A stretch of DNA of 23,074 nucleotides from Rhodoferax sp. (GCA_020048255.1 JAIFMR010000037.1:1-23074); one strand, 5' to 3'; counted from the stretch's first letter, positions 14,975-23,074 are shown. Made by a program: numbers and translations. The notes: generated by a model from the sequence alone, not told the origin.

Positions 14975-17646
14975 GGTGTGCGCCCGCCATTGACCGGCAA
15001 GGTGATCCTGAAAATGCTGCCCTGCCCGGGCTCGGAGCTCACCACCAGGGTACCGTGATGCTGTTTGACAATGCCCATGGCAATCGACAAGCCCAGCCCG
15101 GTGCCTTTACCCAAGGGCTTGGTGGTGTAAAACGGGTCAAAAATGCGCGCCTGCGTTCGCGGGTCGATACCGCAACCGGTGTCCTGTACCTCGATCCAGA
15201 CCTGGGCACCCTCGGCACCGGTGCGCACGGTGATGCGCCCACGCTCGGCAATAGCTTGGGCGGCATTGACCAGCAGGTTCATCACCACCTGGTTGATCTG
15301 CGAGGCCACACAGTAGACCTGGGGCAGTTCGGCATACTCGCGAACCACTTCAGCCTTGTACTTGAGCTCATTCCAGACCACGTTGATGGTGCTTTCCAAG
15401 CCGTCATGCAGGTCGACCCACTGGAAATCGGTTTCACCCACGCGCGAAAAATTCTTCAGGTCCATGACAATTTTGCCGACGCGCTCCACCCCTTCGCGCG
15501 ACTCTTCAATCAAGACGGGCAGGTCGGTCAGCAAAAATTCGAAGTCGGCCTCGGTCTTGCGCTGGCGCACCACGGCCACGGCATCGGCCAGGGCCGAACC
15601 GGATGTGGCCGGGTCACCCAACTGAAGTTGCTGCTCCATCTGGGCATAAGCACGCGCCACCGACAGCAGCTTGTCGACATAGTCCGCCAGCGAACCCAGA
15701 TTGGATTTGACAAAGCCAATCGGGTTGTTGATTTCGTGCGCCACACCAGCGGCCAACTGGCCGATGGAGGCCATTTTTTCTGACTGCAGCAGTTGCAGTT
15801 GGGTAGCGGCCAGGTCGCGGTTCAAGGCCACCAGCTCTTCCACCCGTTGCTGCAAGGCCTTCTCGGCGCGGTTGCGGCTAACGATGCGCCACATCGCGTT
15901 GCCCATCAGCAGCAGGGTTTCCACGTCATGCTGGTCATAGTCGTCCGCCTTGTTGCCCACGCCCATCAACATGCAGGCGCGACCACCTTCCATGATGGGT
16001 ACGGAAATCAGGCGGTACATAGGCGTATGCCCCTCTGGCAGCCCGTGCTTGGCAGGGTAGCTGGCATAGTCATTGAAGATCACCGGTTGGCGCTGGCGCA
16101 GGCAGTCGGCCCAGATACCGGCCTGACTCACCGGGTAATGGGAGTCGTAGGCGACGGTGCAAGTTTGCAGTGCACCGTCGCTCCAGGTGACCAACTCCAG
16201 GGTCTCCTGATCTTCGTTCACAAAGTGCAAAAAACTGATGAGGCTCTGGGTCAGGGACTGGGTCAACTCCAGCCCAGCGGTCAGAAACTCTCGCTCGGGC
16301 ATGGCGCCGTCCATCTCATTGAGCTGCAGCATAGCCTGGGTGCGTTCGTTGGCGCGGTACCGGTCGGTCACATCCAGACTGATGCCGCCCAAAAACCGCT
16401 GGCCGTCATCGTCTTCCAGCACAAACATGCTGGCCTCGCTGTGGCGGCCCTGGAAGGTTTCGGGGTAGGTTCGGCCCACCCCCTGCGCCAACACCTCGCG
16501 GTCCATGTCGGTGACACTTTTGGCGAAGTCTGGCGGGAAAATATCTTCCGCTGTTTTGCCAATCAAAGACTGGGGTTCGACCCCGAGCATGGCACCGAGC
16601 TTTTGGTTCACCAGCATCAAGCGCAGCTCGCTGTCCTTGACAAAGGCCACGCCGGGCAATTGGTCAATGAAGCGCTGCGTCAGCGCTTGGGCGCTGCGCA
16701 TTTGGGTCTGCAGGCGCTTGCGGTCGCTGATGTCGTGAATGGCCGACATCAGGTAGGTGCGACCATCAAAATTGATCGGGCTGCTGAACACCTCAACGTC
16801 GCGCACCTCGCCACTGGACAGCCGGTGCCGGAACTCAAAGTACGAACGCTTGCTGGACACAGCCAGGGCCATCTCGTGGCGAATGTCTTCGGCTGACAGG
16901 GTATTGACGTCTGCGACATTCATGGCCGTGAACGTCGACTTGTCCCAACCGTAAAAATTCAGCGCCAGGATATTGGCGTCCACAATGTTGCCAGACACCG
17001 GATCCAGAATCACCAGGGGCATACAACTGCTGGCAAACAAGGCGCTGTAACGCACCTCGCTCTCCTGCAAGTCAAATTCAGCTTGGCGGCGCAAAGCATC
17101 GTTTTCAAAAACGTCCAGCGCGTAGCTGATGTTGGAAGCCAGTTGCTCCAGCAACTCTTTGATCAGGTTATCAAACGCATGGGTCTGGCTGGCGTAAATG
17201 GACAACACGCCCACCGGCACACCGGCCACGCGCAACGGCAAGGCCACAGCCGCATGCCAGCCCTGAGCACGTGCCAGGTCATGCAGCGCCAGCAAGGCCG
17301 GGTCTTTGAGCACGTCTTGCGACCACACCGCCTGGTTGCTGGCCATGGCTTGCCCGACCAGGTCGTGCGACAAGGCGGGCTCTGCGCGCATGCTGAGCTT
17401 GATGGTTTGCAGGTAGCTTAAACCGTCACCGAAATGCGTTTGCGGCCACACATGGGTATCGTCCGCGTCAACCATGCCGATCCAGGCGGCCTTCATGCCC
17501 CCCAATTGCACGACATAGCGGCAAATTTCGTCAAACAGAGTGGCCTTGTGGTCACCCCGGATGATGGCCTGGCCACACTTGAGCAAGGCTGCATACAGTT
17601 TCAGCAAACGCTCATGTTGCGCCGTCGCATGGGCGTGAGTCAACAT
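14971..17646 (-). CDS. GAF-PAS-PAS-GAF sensor histidine kinase
   Basis: This 891-residue cytoplasmic kinase appears to have, in order, a GAF domain (about 25-185), two PAS domains (about 195-315 and 320-440, ending HDISDRKR and LDVTDRYR), and a second GAF domain (about 455-600). A short coiled coil, a HisKA domain (GQLAAGVAHEINNPIGF, phospho-His 637) and an ATPase domain (MNLLVNAAQAI, DTGCGID, FDPFYTT, GKGTGLGLS) complete it. No transmembrane helix is seen. Cofactor ligands of the PAS and GAF domains cannot be identified, so the signal is unknown. Its start overlaps the stop of the receiver/HD-GYP gene by seven bases, and its stop overlaps the hemerythrin kinase start. The kinase core is a sister of the hemerythrin kinase core, suggesting tandem duplication with different sensor ends. 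Confidence 0.9.
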   Translation of the reverse strand: MLTHAHATAQHERLLKLYAALLKCGQAIIRGDHKATLFDEICRYVVQLGGMKAAWIGMVDADDTHVWPQTHFGDGLSYLQTIKLSMRAEPALSHDLVGQAMASNQAVWSQDVLKDPALLALHDLARAQGWHAAVALPLRVAGVPVGVLSIYASQTHAFDNLIKELLEQLASNISYALDVFENDALRRQAEFDLQESEVRYSALFASSCMPLVILDPVSGNIVDANILALNFYGWDKSTFTAMNVADVNTLSAEDIRHEMALAVSSKRSYFEFRHRLSSGEVRDVEVFSSPINFDGRTYLMSAIHDISDRKRLQTQMRSAQALTQRFIDQLPGVAFVKDSELRLMLVNQKLGAMLGVEPQSLIGKTAEDIFPPDFAKSVTDMDREVLAQGVGRTYPETFQGRHSEASMFVLEDDDGQRFLGGISLDVTDRYRANERTQAMLQLNEMDGAMPEREFLTAGLELTQSLTQSLISFLHFVNEDQETLELVTWSDGALQTCTVAYDSHYPVSQAGIWADCLRQRQPVIFNDYASYPAKHGLPEGHTPMYRLISVPIMEGGRACMLMGVGNKADDYDQHDVETLLLMGNAMWRIVSRNRAEKALQQRVEELVALNRDLAATQLQLLQSEKMASIGQLAAGVAHEINNPIGFVKSNLGSLADYVDKLLSVARAYAQMEQQLQLGDPATSGSALADAVAVVRQRKTEADFEFLLTDLPVLIEESREGVERVGKIVMDLKNFSRVGETDFQWVDLHDGLESTINVVWNELKYKAEVVREYAELPQVYCVASQINQVVMNLLVNAAQAIAERGRITVRTGAEGAQVWIEVQDTGCGIDPRTQARIFDPFYTTKPLGKGTGLGLSIAMGIVKQHHGTLVVSSEPGQGSIFRITLPVNGGRTP

Positions 17647-18998
17647 GGCGGCACACTTTCAACCTCAACCATCAGCTTGAGGTTCAGGGATTTTTCAAAG
17701 TCCATGATTTTTCGGATCACGGCATCATCAAGCACATGGCCAGCGGTCAGCATCAGCAAACCACTGGGGGTGATCAAATCACGCGCCAGCACCATGCCCG
17801 CGCCCAAGTCTCTGGCACGCACAGAGGTCTCGGTGCGTTGCTCGGCGGGGCTATTGGCCACGGCGTCTGATTCGCCCATCAGGGCCACCAGGGCTGCGAC
17901 CACGCTGGGGTCGTAACGCTTGCCGCTACCCTGGACGATGGCCGCTTGCGCTTGGGCCGGGTCGAGTTTGCGCTGCGCCATGGTGCCAATCTGCAGGCTG
18001 TCGTAGTCGCTGGCCACCAGCAAGATCCGCGCACCCAGGGGAATGTGCGGACCGGTCAATTGGTCAGGGTAGCCGGCACCGTCAAAGCGTTCCAACTGGG
18101 CTGCAATGATGTCGGCCGCACCCTTGAGCTCGGGCAAGGGCAACAGCAGTTGGGCCGCATCCACCGGATGTCTGCGGTAGGCCTGCAACTGCCGGGTGTT
18201 GAGCATGACCACAGGGGTGGTCAGCATGTCGTCATCAAAGCCGACTTTGCCAATGTTGTGCAACAGACCCGCCACAAACACTTCTTGGGCTGGCTTGTTG
18301 CCCAGGCCCAGGCGCTGTGCCAAGCGTCGCGCCAGATCCGCCACCCGGCGCGAGTGACCCGCCAGACGGCTGTTGCGCAGCTCGATCAGGCTGGTAAAGA
18401 TCTTGATCGAGGTGATGAAATTGTTTTTGAGCTGCTCGTTGGCGCCCTGCAAGGCGCTGTTGGTGTGTTTGAGCTCTGCAGTGCGTTCAGCCACCTTGAT
18501 TTCCAGGCTGGCGTTGAGCGTCTTGAGCTCGTCGTTTTGCAAACGCACCAAGGCCTGCAGGCGCAGTTGCTCTTGCTCCATGGCACGCTGTTGCAGGGCG
18601 CCACGCACAATCAAAATGATGTCGTTGTCGTCCCAGGGTTTGGCAATGTAGCGGTAGATTTCGCCCCGGTTGATGGCCCCCATGATGGACGTGATATCGG
18701 CGTAACCCGTCAGCAGCAGGCGCATGGTGTCGGGCCAACGCTGGCGCACCTGCTCCAAAAACACCACACCGTCCATTTCAGGCATGCGCATGTCCGAGAT
18801 CACCAGATCCACCGACTCACTGGCCAGCAGGTCGAGGCCCGCCTGCCCGCTTTCGGCCACCCGAACCTGAAAGCCTTTGGCGCGAAACAGCCGGCGCAAG
18901 GCCGACAGGATACTGGGCTCGTCGTCGACACACAAAATAGTCGGCACCGGGGTGGGCGTCGGCGTGTCTGCAACTGCTGGGGTGAGCGTGTCAGTCAT
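17640..18998 (-). CDS. Response regulator with degenerate HD-GYP domain
   Basis: This 452-residue protein has a RpfG-type layout: receiver (D69 in VISDMRMPEMDG, T97, K120 in IAKPW), coiled linker (about 135-190), HD-GYP-like domain (about 190-370) and a short C-terminal extension. Catalytic HD-GYP enzymes degrade c-di-GMP using a metal centre. Here the HD pair is H247-N248 (LLHNIGKVG) and the HH of HHExxDGxGYP is Q301-L302 (QLERFDGAGYP). H215, H277, the GYP motif and a later aspartate (D331) remain. Loss of three metal ligands suggests a non-catalytic protein that may still bind c-di-GMP or partners such as GGDEF proteins (inference). It is the second gene of the operon, and its start overlaps the HDOD gene stop (ATGA). 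Confidence 0.9.
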   Translation of the reverse strand: MTDTLTPAVADTPTPTPVPTILCVDDEPSILSALRRLFRAKGFQVRVAESGQAGLDLLASESVDLVISDMRMPEMDGVVFLEQVRQRWPDTMRLLLTGYADITSIMGAINRGEIYRYIAKPWDDNDIILIVRGALQQRAMEQEQLRLQALVRLQNDELKTLNASLEIKVAERTAELKHTNSALQGANEQLKNNFITSIKIFTSLIELRNSRLAGHSRRVADLARRLAQRLGLGNKPAQEVFVAGLLHNIGKVGFDDDMLTTPVVMLNTRQLQAYRRHPVDAAQLLLPLPELKGAADIIAAQLERFDGAGYPDQLTGPHIPLGARILLVASDYDSLQIGTMAQRKLDPAQAQAAIVQGSGKRYDPSVVAALVALMGESDAVANSPAEQRTETSVRARDLGAGMVLARDLITPSGLLMLTAGHVLDDAVIRKIMDFEKSLNLKLMVEVESVPPC

Positions 18999-19846
18999 AT
19001 TTTTGAAAACAACCTGGCTTCTTCGATCAGGGCGCTGAGGTCACCCAAAGAATCAATGATGTCGCCCAGTTTACCGCCGAGTCTGGCCGAAACCGTGGGC
19101 TCCAGGCTGTGCACCATGGCGCTGCTGCCAAAGTCAAAGCCCATGTGCTTGCTGATCTGGTTGGCGGCCGAGACACAGGCCATCATGTCGGTGTCACACT
19201 TTGCCGGGTCATGCAGATGCGCAATGGTTTGGACCAACTCTTCAGCAAAACGCCACTTGTGAGCCAGCATGGCACCGATGGTGGCGTGGTCAACACCCAC
19301 CACCTCTTGCAGGGCCACATGCAAGCTCACATCCTTCCACAGGCTCAGCTCCAGCGACCGGCGAAACTCTGTAGGCATGAATTGCGCCACCACCACCTTG
19401 CCAAAGTCATGCAGCAGCCCGGCAATAAAGCAGTCTTGCGGGTCAGCAACGGGCAATCGGTGCGCCAGCTGGCGCGCCATGCTGGCACAGGTCAAGGAAT
19501 GCATCAGGTAACGCTGGCCGTCAAAGCCCGACATCGGGCTGTCCGGCAACATGCCCACGGCGGCAATGCTGAGCGCCAGGTTCTTGATGGTGTTGAAACC
19601 CAAAAAAACCACCGCCTGGTCGATCGAGGTGATTTGCTTGGCCAGGCCGTAATAGGCTGAATTGACCACGCGCAAGACCTTGACGGTGACCACCGGGTCT
19701 TTTTCAATGACCTGGACCAGGTCCTTGGGCGCGCAAGCCACGTCGCGCGTGAGAGCCAGAATTTTTTGGACGCTCTTGGGAAATGCCGGCATGCTGTCCA
19801 CCGCAGCCGCCAGACGCACAGATAGATCAGGACTCAGGGCCAGCAT
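18995..19846 (-). CDS. HDOD-domain signalling protein
   Basis: This 283-residue protein is a single HDOD domain plus a C-terminal extension. The typical start is seen (SMPAFPKSVQKILALTRD, about 18-35), then VVNSAYYGL (60-68), the FLGFNTIKNL helix (81-90), and GLLHDFGK (H146-D147). HDOD proteins are non-catalytic or poorly characterised relatives of HD phosphohydrolases, often encoded beside two-component and c-di-GMP genes. Here the HD pair is kept while the neighbouring HD-GYP gene has lost its own. It is the first gene of a five-gene operon whose downstream starts overlap or lie within 12 bp. The ATG at 19846 has a weak ribosome site. A 151-bp gap separates it from the divergent MCP gene. 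Confidence 0.9.
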   Translation of the reverse strand: MLALSPDLSVRLAAAVDSMPAFPKSVQKILALTRDVACAPKDLVQVIEKDPVVTVKVLRVVNSAYYGLAKQITSIDQAVVFLGFNTIKNLALSIAAVGMLPDSPMSGFDGQRYLMHSLTCASMARQLAHRLPVADPQDCFIAGLLHDFGKVVVAQFMPTEFRRSLELSLWKDVSLHVALQEVVGVDHATIGAMLAHKWRFAEELVQTIAHLHDPAKCDTDMMACVSAANQISKHMGFDFGSSAMVHSLEPTVSARLGGKLGDIIDSLGDLSALIEEARLFSKI

Positions 19847-19997
19847 CGGACATCAAACACCGATTCGCGGTGCTACCACAAACTGAAAACAACCACAGTC
19901 CAATTGAACACCTCTTTAGATTGACTCATTTTAGGGTTGACTATGACAATAGATCCGTAAAATAAACCAAAACGTCACCGCCGGTAGCAAGAGTACT
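19847..19997. promoter_or_regulatory. Divergent intergenic region (HDOD operon versus heme MCP)
   Basis: This AT-rich 151-bp gap must hold promoters for both directions. Two TTGACT hexamers (19921-19926 and 19937-19942) face the MCP gene. The second is followed by TAAAAT (19958-19963), but at a short 15-base spacing. No convincing pair was found for the minus strand. An eight-base match to the palindrome motif, GAACACCT, lies at 19906-19913 without its partner arm. Confidence 0.35.
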
Positions 19998-21497
19998 GTG
20001 ACAGCTGAGGTAACCAAGGACGACTTGTGCAGAAAAGCCAAAGTCATCATCTGGCAAGGCCATGTGACCCGCCAGGCCGCGCTGGACCAGGCCACAGACT
20101 TTTCCAGCAGCATGCACGACGCCACCATGGCCGGGCTGACGGGCATGATGGTGACCGGCACCGTGGCGCAGCGCGACGTGTTTCTGGACCAAGTCAAACA
20201 ACTGGGTTCGATTCGCGATGTGCGGGTGCTGCGCGGTGAGGCTGTGAGCAAACTGTTTGGCCCAGGTACCGCCAAAGACGACAGCAAGCCCGATGCCCTG
20301 GAACAACAAGTTCTGAACACAGGCAAAGAAGTCGTGCAGGTGGAGTCTGACGGCGATCGGGAGTACCTGCGCGCCGTGCGCCCGACGCTGGCTTTAAAAA
20401 ACTCTCTGGGCAAAGACTGCACCACTTGTCACATGGTGGCTGAAGGAACGGTGCTGGGCGTGGTCAGCATGAAGGTGTCTCTGGACAAGGTGAACGCCAG
20501 TTTGGCAGACCAGCGGCTCAAATCCATTTTGGCAGCGATCATCACCTGCATTCCGGTGCTGATGCTGATTTATCCGTTCATCCGCCGGGTGGTGACTCAG
20601 CCGCTGGAGTATTGTGTGAACGTGGCGCGCGGCATTGCCCAGGGTGACCTGACACAAAAAATTGAGGTCCGCTCCAACAACGAAATCGGGCATTTGCAGC
20701 AGGCGCTGAAAGACATGAACGGCAGCCTGGAAAAAATAGTCACCCAGGTTCGCAGCGGCACCGACACCATTTACAGCGCCTCCAGTGACATTGCCAGTGG
20801 CAACCTGGACTTGTCCAACCGCACCGAAACCCAGGCCAGCTCGCTGGAAAAAACCGCCACCTCCATGGGCGAACTCACCACGGCCATCAACCTGAATGCC
20901 GACCACGCGCGCCGCGCCAACGAAATGGCGCAGTCAGCCTCTGATGTGGCCATGCGCGGTGGCACCGTGGTAGCAGGCGTGATAGACACCATGGCGTCGA
21001 TCAACAGCTCATCCAAACACATTGTGGACATCATTGCCGTGATCGATGGCATTGCGTTTCAGACCAATATTCTGGCGCTCAACGCGGCGGTGGAAGCCGC
21101 CCGTGCCGGCGAGCAGGGTCGTGGTTTTGCTGTGGTGGCTGCAGAGGTACGCAGCCTGGCCAAACGCTCGGCCGATGCGGCACAAGAAATCAAGCACCTG
21201 ATTGGTGACTCGGTCAACAAGGTGGAGGCCGGCAGCGCGCTGGTGCAACAAGCCGGCACCACCATGAACGACATTGTGGACAGCATCCGGCATGTCACTG
21301 ACATCATGGGTGAAATTGCCCAGGCCAGCGCCAGCCAATCGGGTGGCATTGAACGCATGAATGGCGCCATCGACGAGATGAACCAGGTGACCCAGCAAAA
21401 TGCAGCACTGGTGGAACAAGCCGCCGCAGCAGCACAGTCCTTACAGGATCAGGCCGAGCACCTGGAGCGGGTGGTGGGGACTTTCAAAATCTCGTAG
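19998..21497 (+). CDS. Methyl-accepting chemotaxis protein with CxxCH heme motif, lacking the first membrane helix
   Basis: This 499-residue receptor has a sensor region (about 30-170) resembling the heme-c-binding, DUF3365-like sensor of MCPs, with C141-T-T-C-H145. One membrane helix follows (about 176-194), then HAMP (about 197-250) and a full signalling domain (FQTNILALNAAVEAARAGEQ, then GRGFAVVAAEVRSLAKRSAD). Covalent heme c is attached in the periplasm, so such receptors need an N-terminal helix or signal, but the GTG start at 19998 gives MTAEVTKDDLCRKAKVIIW, with no such segment. An in-frame stop at 19950 limits extension, and the other frames upstream encode no hydrophobic stretch. The gene may be 5'-truncated or rearranged. 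The body is intact and well coded. A hairpin terminator follows. Confidence 0.85.
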   Translation: MTAEVTKDDLCRKAKVIIWQGHVTRQAALDQATDFSSSMHDATMAGLTGMMVTGTVAQRDVFLDQVKQLGSIRDVRVLRGEAVSKLFGPGTAKDDSKPDALEQQVLNTGKEVVQVESDGDREYLRAVRPTLALKNSLGKDCTTCHMVAEGTVLGVVSMKVSLDKVNASLADQRLKSILAAIITCIPVLMLIYPFIRRVVTQPLEYCVNVARGIAQGDLTQKIEVRSNNEIGHLQQALKDMNGSLEKIVTQVRSGTDTIYSASSDIASGNLDLSNRTETQASSLEKTATSMGELTTAINLNADHARRANEMAQSASDVAMRGGTVVAGVIDTMASINSSSKHIVDIIAVIDGIAFQTNILALNAAVEAARAGEQGRGFAVVAAEVRSLAKRSADAAQEIKHLIGDSVNKVEAGSALVQQAGTTMNDIVDSIRHVTDIMGEIAQASASQSGGIERMNGAIDEMNQVTQQNAALVEQAAAAAQSLQDQAEHLERVVGTFKIS

Positions 21498-21499
21498 TT

Positions 21500-21518
21500 A
21501 GCGCTGAAGTACAGCGCT
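21500..21518 (+). repeat. Small hairpin after the MCP gene
   Basis: AGCGCTG-AAGTA-CAGCGCT is a perfect seven-pair stem starting three bases after the MCP stop. It is directly followed by the terminator hairpin at 21521 and may protect the transcript end. Confidence 0.5.
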
Positions 21519-21520
21519 TG

Positions 21521-21549
21521 ACCGCGGCATTGAGCCGCGGTTTGTTTTT
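21521..21549 (+). terminator. Intrinsic terminator of the heme MCP gene
   Basis: ACCGCGGC-ATTGA-GCCGCGGT (21521-21541) is a perfect eight-pair GC-rich stem followed by a T-rich run (TTTGTTTTT). It lies between the MCP stop at 21497 and the convergent TctA stop at 21556, and serves the plus strand; no matching T-run is present for the minus strand. Confidence 0.85.
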
Positions 21550-21555
21550 GCGCCT

Positions 21556-23052
21556 TCAGCGTAGCCGCTCCGAATGCCATTTCAGCACGCGGGGCAGCAG
21601 CAAAATCAGCAGCACCAGACCCAGAATGGCCAGCGACATGGGGCGTTGCAAAAAGATCATGGCACTGCCCTCACCGATCGATATGGCATTGCGCATTTGC
21701 GCCTCGGCCAAGGGGCCCAAAATCATGCCCACCAACACGGGTGCCGTCGGGAAGTTAAAACGGCGCATCACCAGGCCCAACAAGCCAATGACGTAAAGCA
21801 AAAACAAGTCAAACGCACTTTGCCGCATGCCATAAGCGCCCACCGTGGCAAAAATCAAAATGCCCGCATACAGCTGGGGCCTGGGTACCTTGAGCAGTTT
21901 GACCCACAGGCCCACCAGCGGCAGGTTCAGCACCAGCAGCATGACATTGCCGATGTACAGCGATGCAATCAGCGCCCACACCAGCGAAGCAGAGGTGGTG
22001 AAGAGTTGCGGCCCGGGCTGAATACCGTAGTTTTGAAACGCGCCAAGCAAAATCGCGGTGGTGTTGGAGGTGGGGATGCCCAGGGTCAGCAGCGGAATCA
22101 TGGCGGCCGTCACGGTCGCGTTGTTGGCGGCCTCGGGTCCGGCCACCCCTTCAATCGCGCCCTTGGTGCCAAATTCGGCCAGGTTGGTGCCCTTGGCCAG
22201 CTTTTTTTCGGCGGCGTAACTTAAAAACGTCGGTATTTCCGTGCCCCCCGCCGGAATACAGCCAAACGGCGCGCCAATGGCGGTGCCACGCAACCAGGCG
22301 GGGAAAGAGCGCTTCCAGTCACTCAGGGTCATGGTGACCCGGCTCATGCGGTTTTCGGTCTCAACCACTTTGCCTTCAAACAGCACGGCGTGCATGGCTT
22401 CGGCCACGGCAAACAGGCCGACGGCCACCAAAACAATTTCAACACCGTCGAGCAGCTCAGGTACCCCGGCGGTGTAACGCACCTGGCCGGTGATCTGGTC
22501 CATGCCGACCAGACCGGCGGCCAGCCCGATGAACAGCGCCGTCAAGCCACGCACGGTGCTCTGCCCCAGCACCGCACTCACGGTGGTGAAGGCCAGGACC
22601 ATCAGCATGAAGTATTCAGGCGGCCCGAGTTTGACGGCAAACTCGGCCACCACAGGCGCAAACAGGGTCACCAGAACGGTGGCGATGGAGCCCGCCACGA
22701 ACGAGCCAATGGCCGAGGTGGCCAAGGCCGCACCCGCACGGCCACTTTTGGCCATCTTGTTGCCTTCCATGGCGGTCACCATGGTGGCGGTCTCACCGGG
22801 GGTGTTGAGCAAAATCGAGGTGGTTGAGCCACCGTACATGGCACCGTAATAGATGCCCGCAAAAAAAATCATGGAGGCCGTGGCCTCCACCTGCGTGGTA
22901 ATGGGCAACAGCATGGCCACGGCTGTGGCAGGTCCAATGCCGGGCAACACCCCCACAGCCGTCCCCAGTGCACAACCCACAAAGGCCCACAGCAAATTCA
23001 CCGGCGTGCCGGCAGTGGCAAAGCCTTGCAACAACAAGTCCCAGATCTCCAT
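21556..23052 (-). CDS. tctA: TctA-family tripartite tricarboxylate transporter permease (large membrane subunit)
   Basis: This 498-residue multi-helix membrane protein is the large subunit of a tripartite tricarboxylate transporter, which works with a small membrane subunit (TctB) and a periplasmic binding protein (TctC/Bug) to take up citrate or other carboxylates. Family hallmarks are GTAVGVLPGIGPATAVAML near the N-terminus, AGIYYGAMYGGSTTSILLNTPGE and the mirrored GCIPAGGTEIPTFLSYAAEKK in the second half, plus LGIPTSNTTAILLGAF. Length is normal for the family. I chose the ATG at 23052-23050 because GGTGG lies eight bases upstream; an in-frame GTG at 23061 adds three residues. A TGA at 23074-23072 could be the end of an upstream tctB gene outside the window. 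The substrate is not determinable. Confidence 0.93.
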   Translation of the reverse strand: MEIWDLLLQGFATAGTPVNLLWAFVGCALGTAVGVLPGIGPATAVAMLLPITTQVEATASMIFFAGIYYGAMYGGSTTSILLNTPGETATMVTAMEGNKMAKSGRAGAALATSAIGSFVAGSIATVLVTLFAPVVAEFAVKLGPPEYFMLMVLAFTTVSAVLGQSTVRGLTALFIGLAAGLVGMDQITGQVRYTAGVPELLDGVEIVLVAVGLFAVAEAMHAVLFEGKVVETENRMSRVTMTLSDWKRSFPAWLRGTAIGAPFGCIPAGGTEIPTFLSYAAEKKLAKGTNLAEFGTKGAIEGVAGPEAANNATVTAAMIPLLTLGIPTSNTTAILLGAFQNYGIQPGPQLFTTSASLVWALIASLYIGNVMLLVLNLPLVGLWVKLLKVPRPQLYAGILIFATVGAYGMRQSAFDLFLLYVIGLLGLVMRRFNFPTAPVLVGMILGPLAEAQMRNAISIGEGSAMIFLQRPMSLAILGLVLLILLLPRVLKWHSERLR

Positions 23053-23074
23053 CACAACCACCCGCTTTGTGTCA

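Noticed and set aside
17640..18998. Active c-di-GMP phosphodiesterase call from the HD-GYP layout
   Set aside because: The aspartate of HD and both histidines of the HHE motif are replaced, so catalytic function is not supported.
19906..19913. GAACACCT in the divergent region as a further palindrome site
   Set aside because: Only one arm matches; there is no TCAGG partner at the right distance, so an eight-base match may be chance.
1..23074. CRISPR arrays, tRNA or rRNA genes, insertion sequences, prophage genes
   Set aside because: No regularly spaced direct repeats, cloverleaf-type sequences, transposase or phage-like proteins were seen on either strand.

Overview
The window is GC-rich, gene-dense DNA from a betaproteobacterium, most likely a Comamonadaceae member close to Rhodoferax or Polaromonas. 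The basis is protein style (a two-domain polyphosphate:AMP phosphotransferase, a TctA-type carrier, many PAS/GAF kinases), codon use, and a short intergenic repeat of a kind I recall from that family. The species call is inference. Nearly every gene is on the minus strand. The only plus-strand gene is a methyl-accepting chemotaxis protein (MCP) at about 20.0-21.5 kb. No rRNA, tRNA, CRISPR array, insertion sequence or phage gene was seen, and no gene-free stretch exceeds about 215 bp.

Layout from left to right; transcription runs mostly right to left. (1) 1-2380 is a compact chemosensory operon read as stand-alone receiver, MCP without a periplasmic domain, CheY, STAS protein, then CheA, which is cut by the window edge. 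Two of its junctions are ATGA stop/start overlaps. (2) 2475-8868 is a signalling block. It holds a periplasmic-binding-protein/PAS/HisKA_2 kinase, a receiver-PAS-GGDEF-EAL protein with both c-di-GMP motif sets intact, a NarL-type regulator and a receiver-HisKA_3 kinase. The 214-bp gap at 6925-7138 holds two near-identical 16-bp palindromes, and a related box lies upstream of the chemosensory operon. Two copies of a 44-bp repeat sit at gene junctions. (3) 8914-11153 holds polyphosphate:AMP phosphotransferase and a ParE/RelE-type toxin-antitoxin pair. (4) 11249-19846 is a tightly packed five-gene operon read as HDOD protein, receiver plus degenerate HD-GYP, GAF/PAS kinase, hemerythrin kinase, then SulP-STAS-cyclic-nucleotide-binding transporter. 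(5) Divergent from it is an MCP with a CxxCH heme motif but no first membrane helix, followed by a hairpin terminator. (6) A TctA permease gene converges on that terminator at the right edge.

The common theme is environmental signalling, with likely oxygen or redox inputs (hemerythrin, heme-c sensor, PAS and GAF domains) feeding chemotaxis, c-di-GMP and phosphorelay outputs. The best candidate for an undescribed system is the 11.2-19.8 kb operon. It couples an oxygen-binding kinase and a second related kinase to a phospho-regulated but apparently non-catalytic HD-GYP protein, an HDOD protein and an anion transporter with two cytoplasmic regulatory domains. The second candidate is a putative regulon defined by the TCAGG-N6-CCTGA palindromes.
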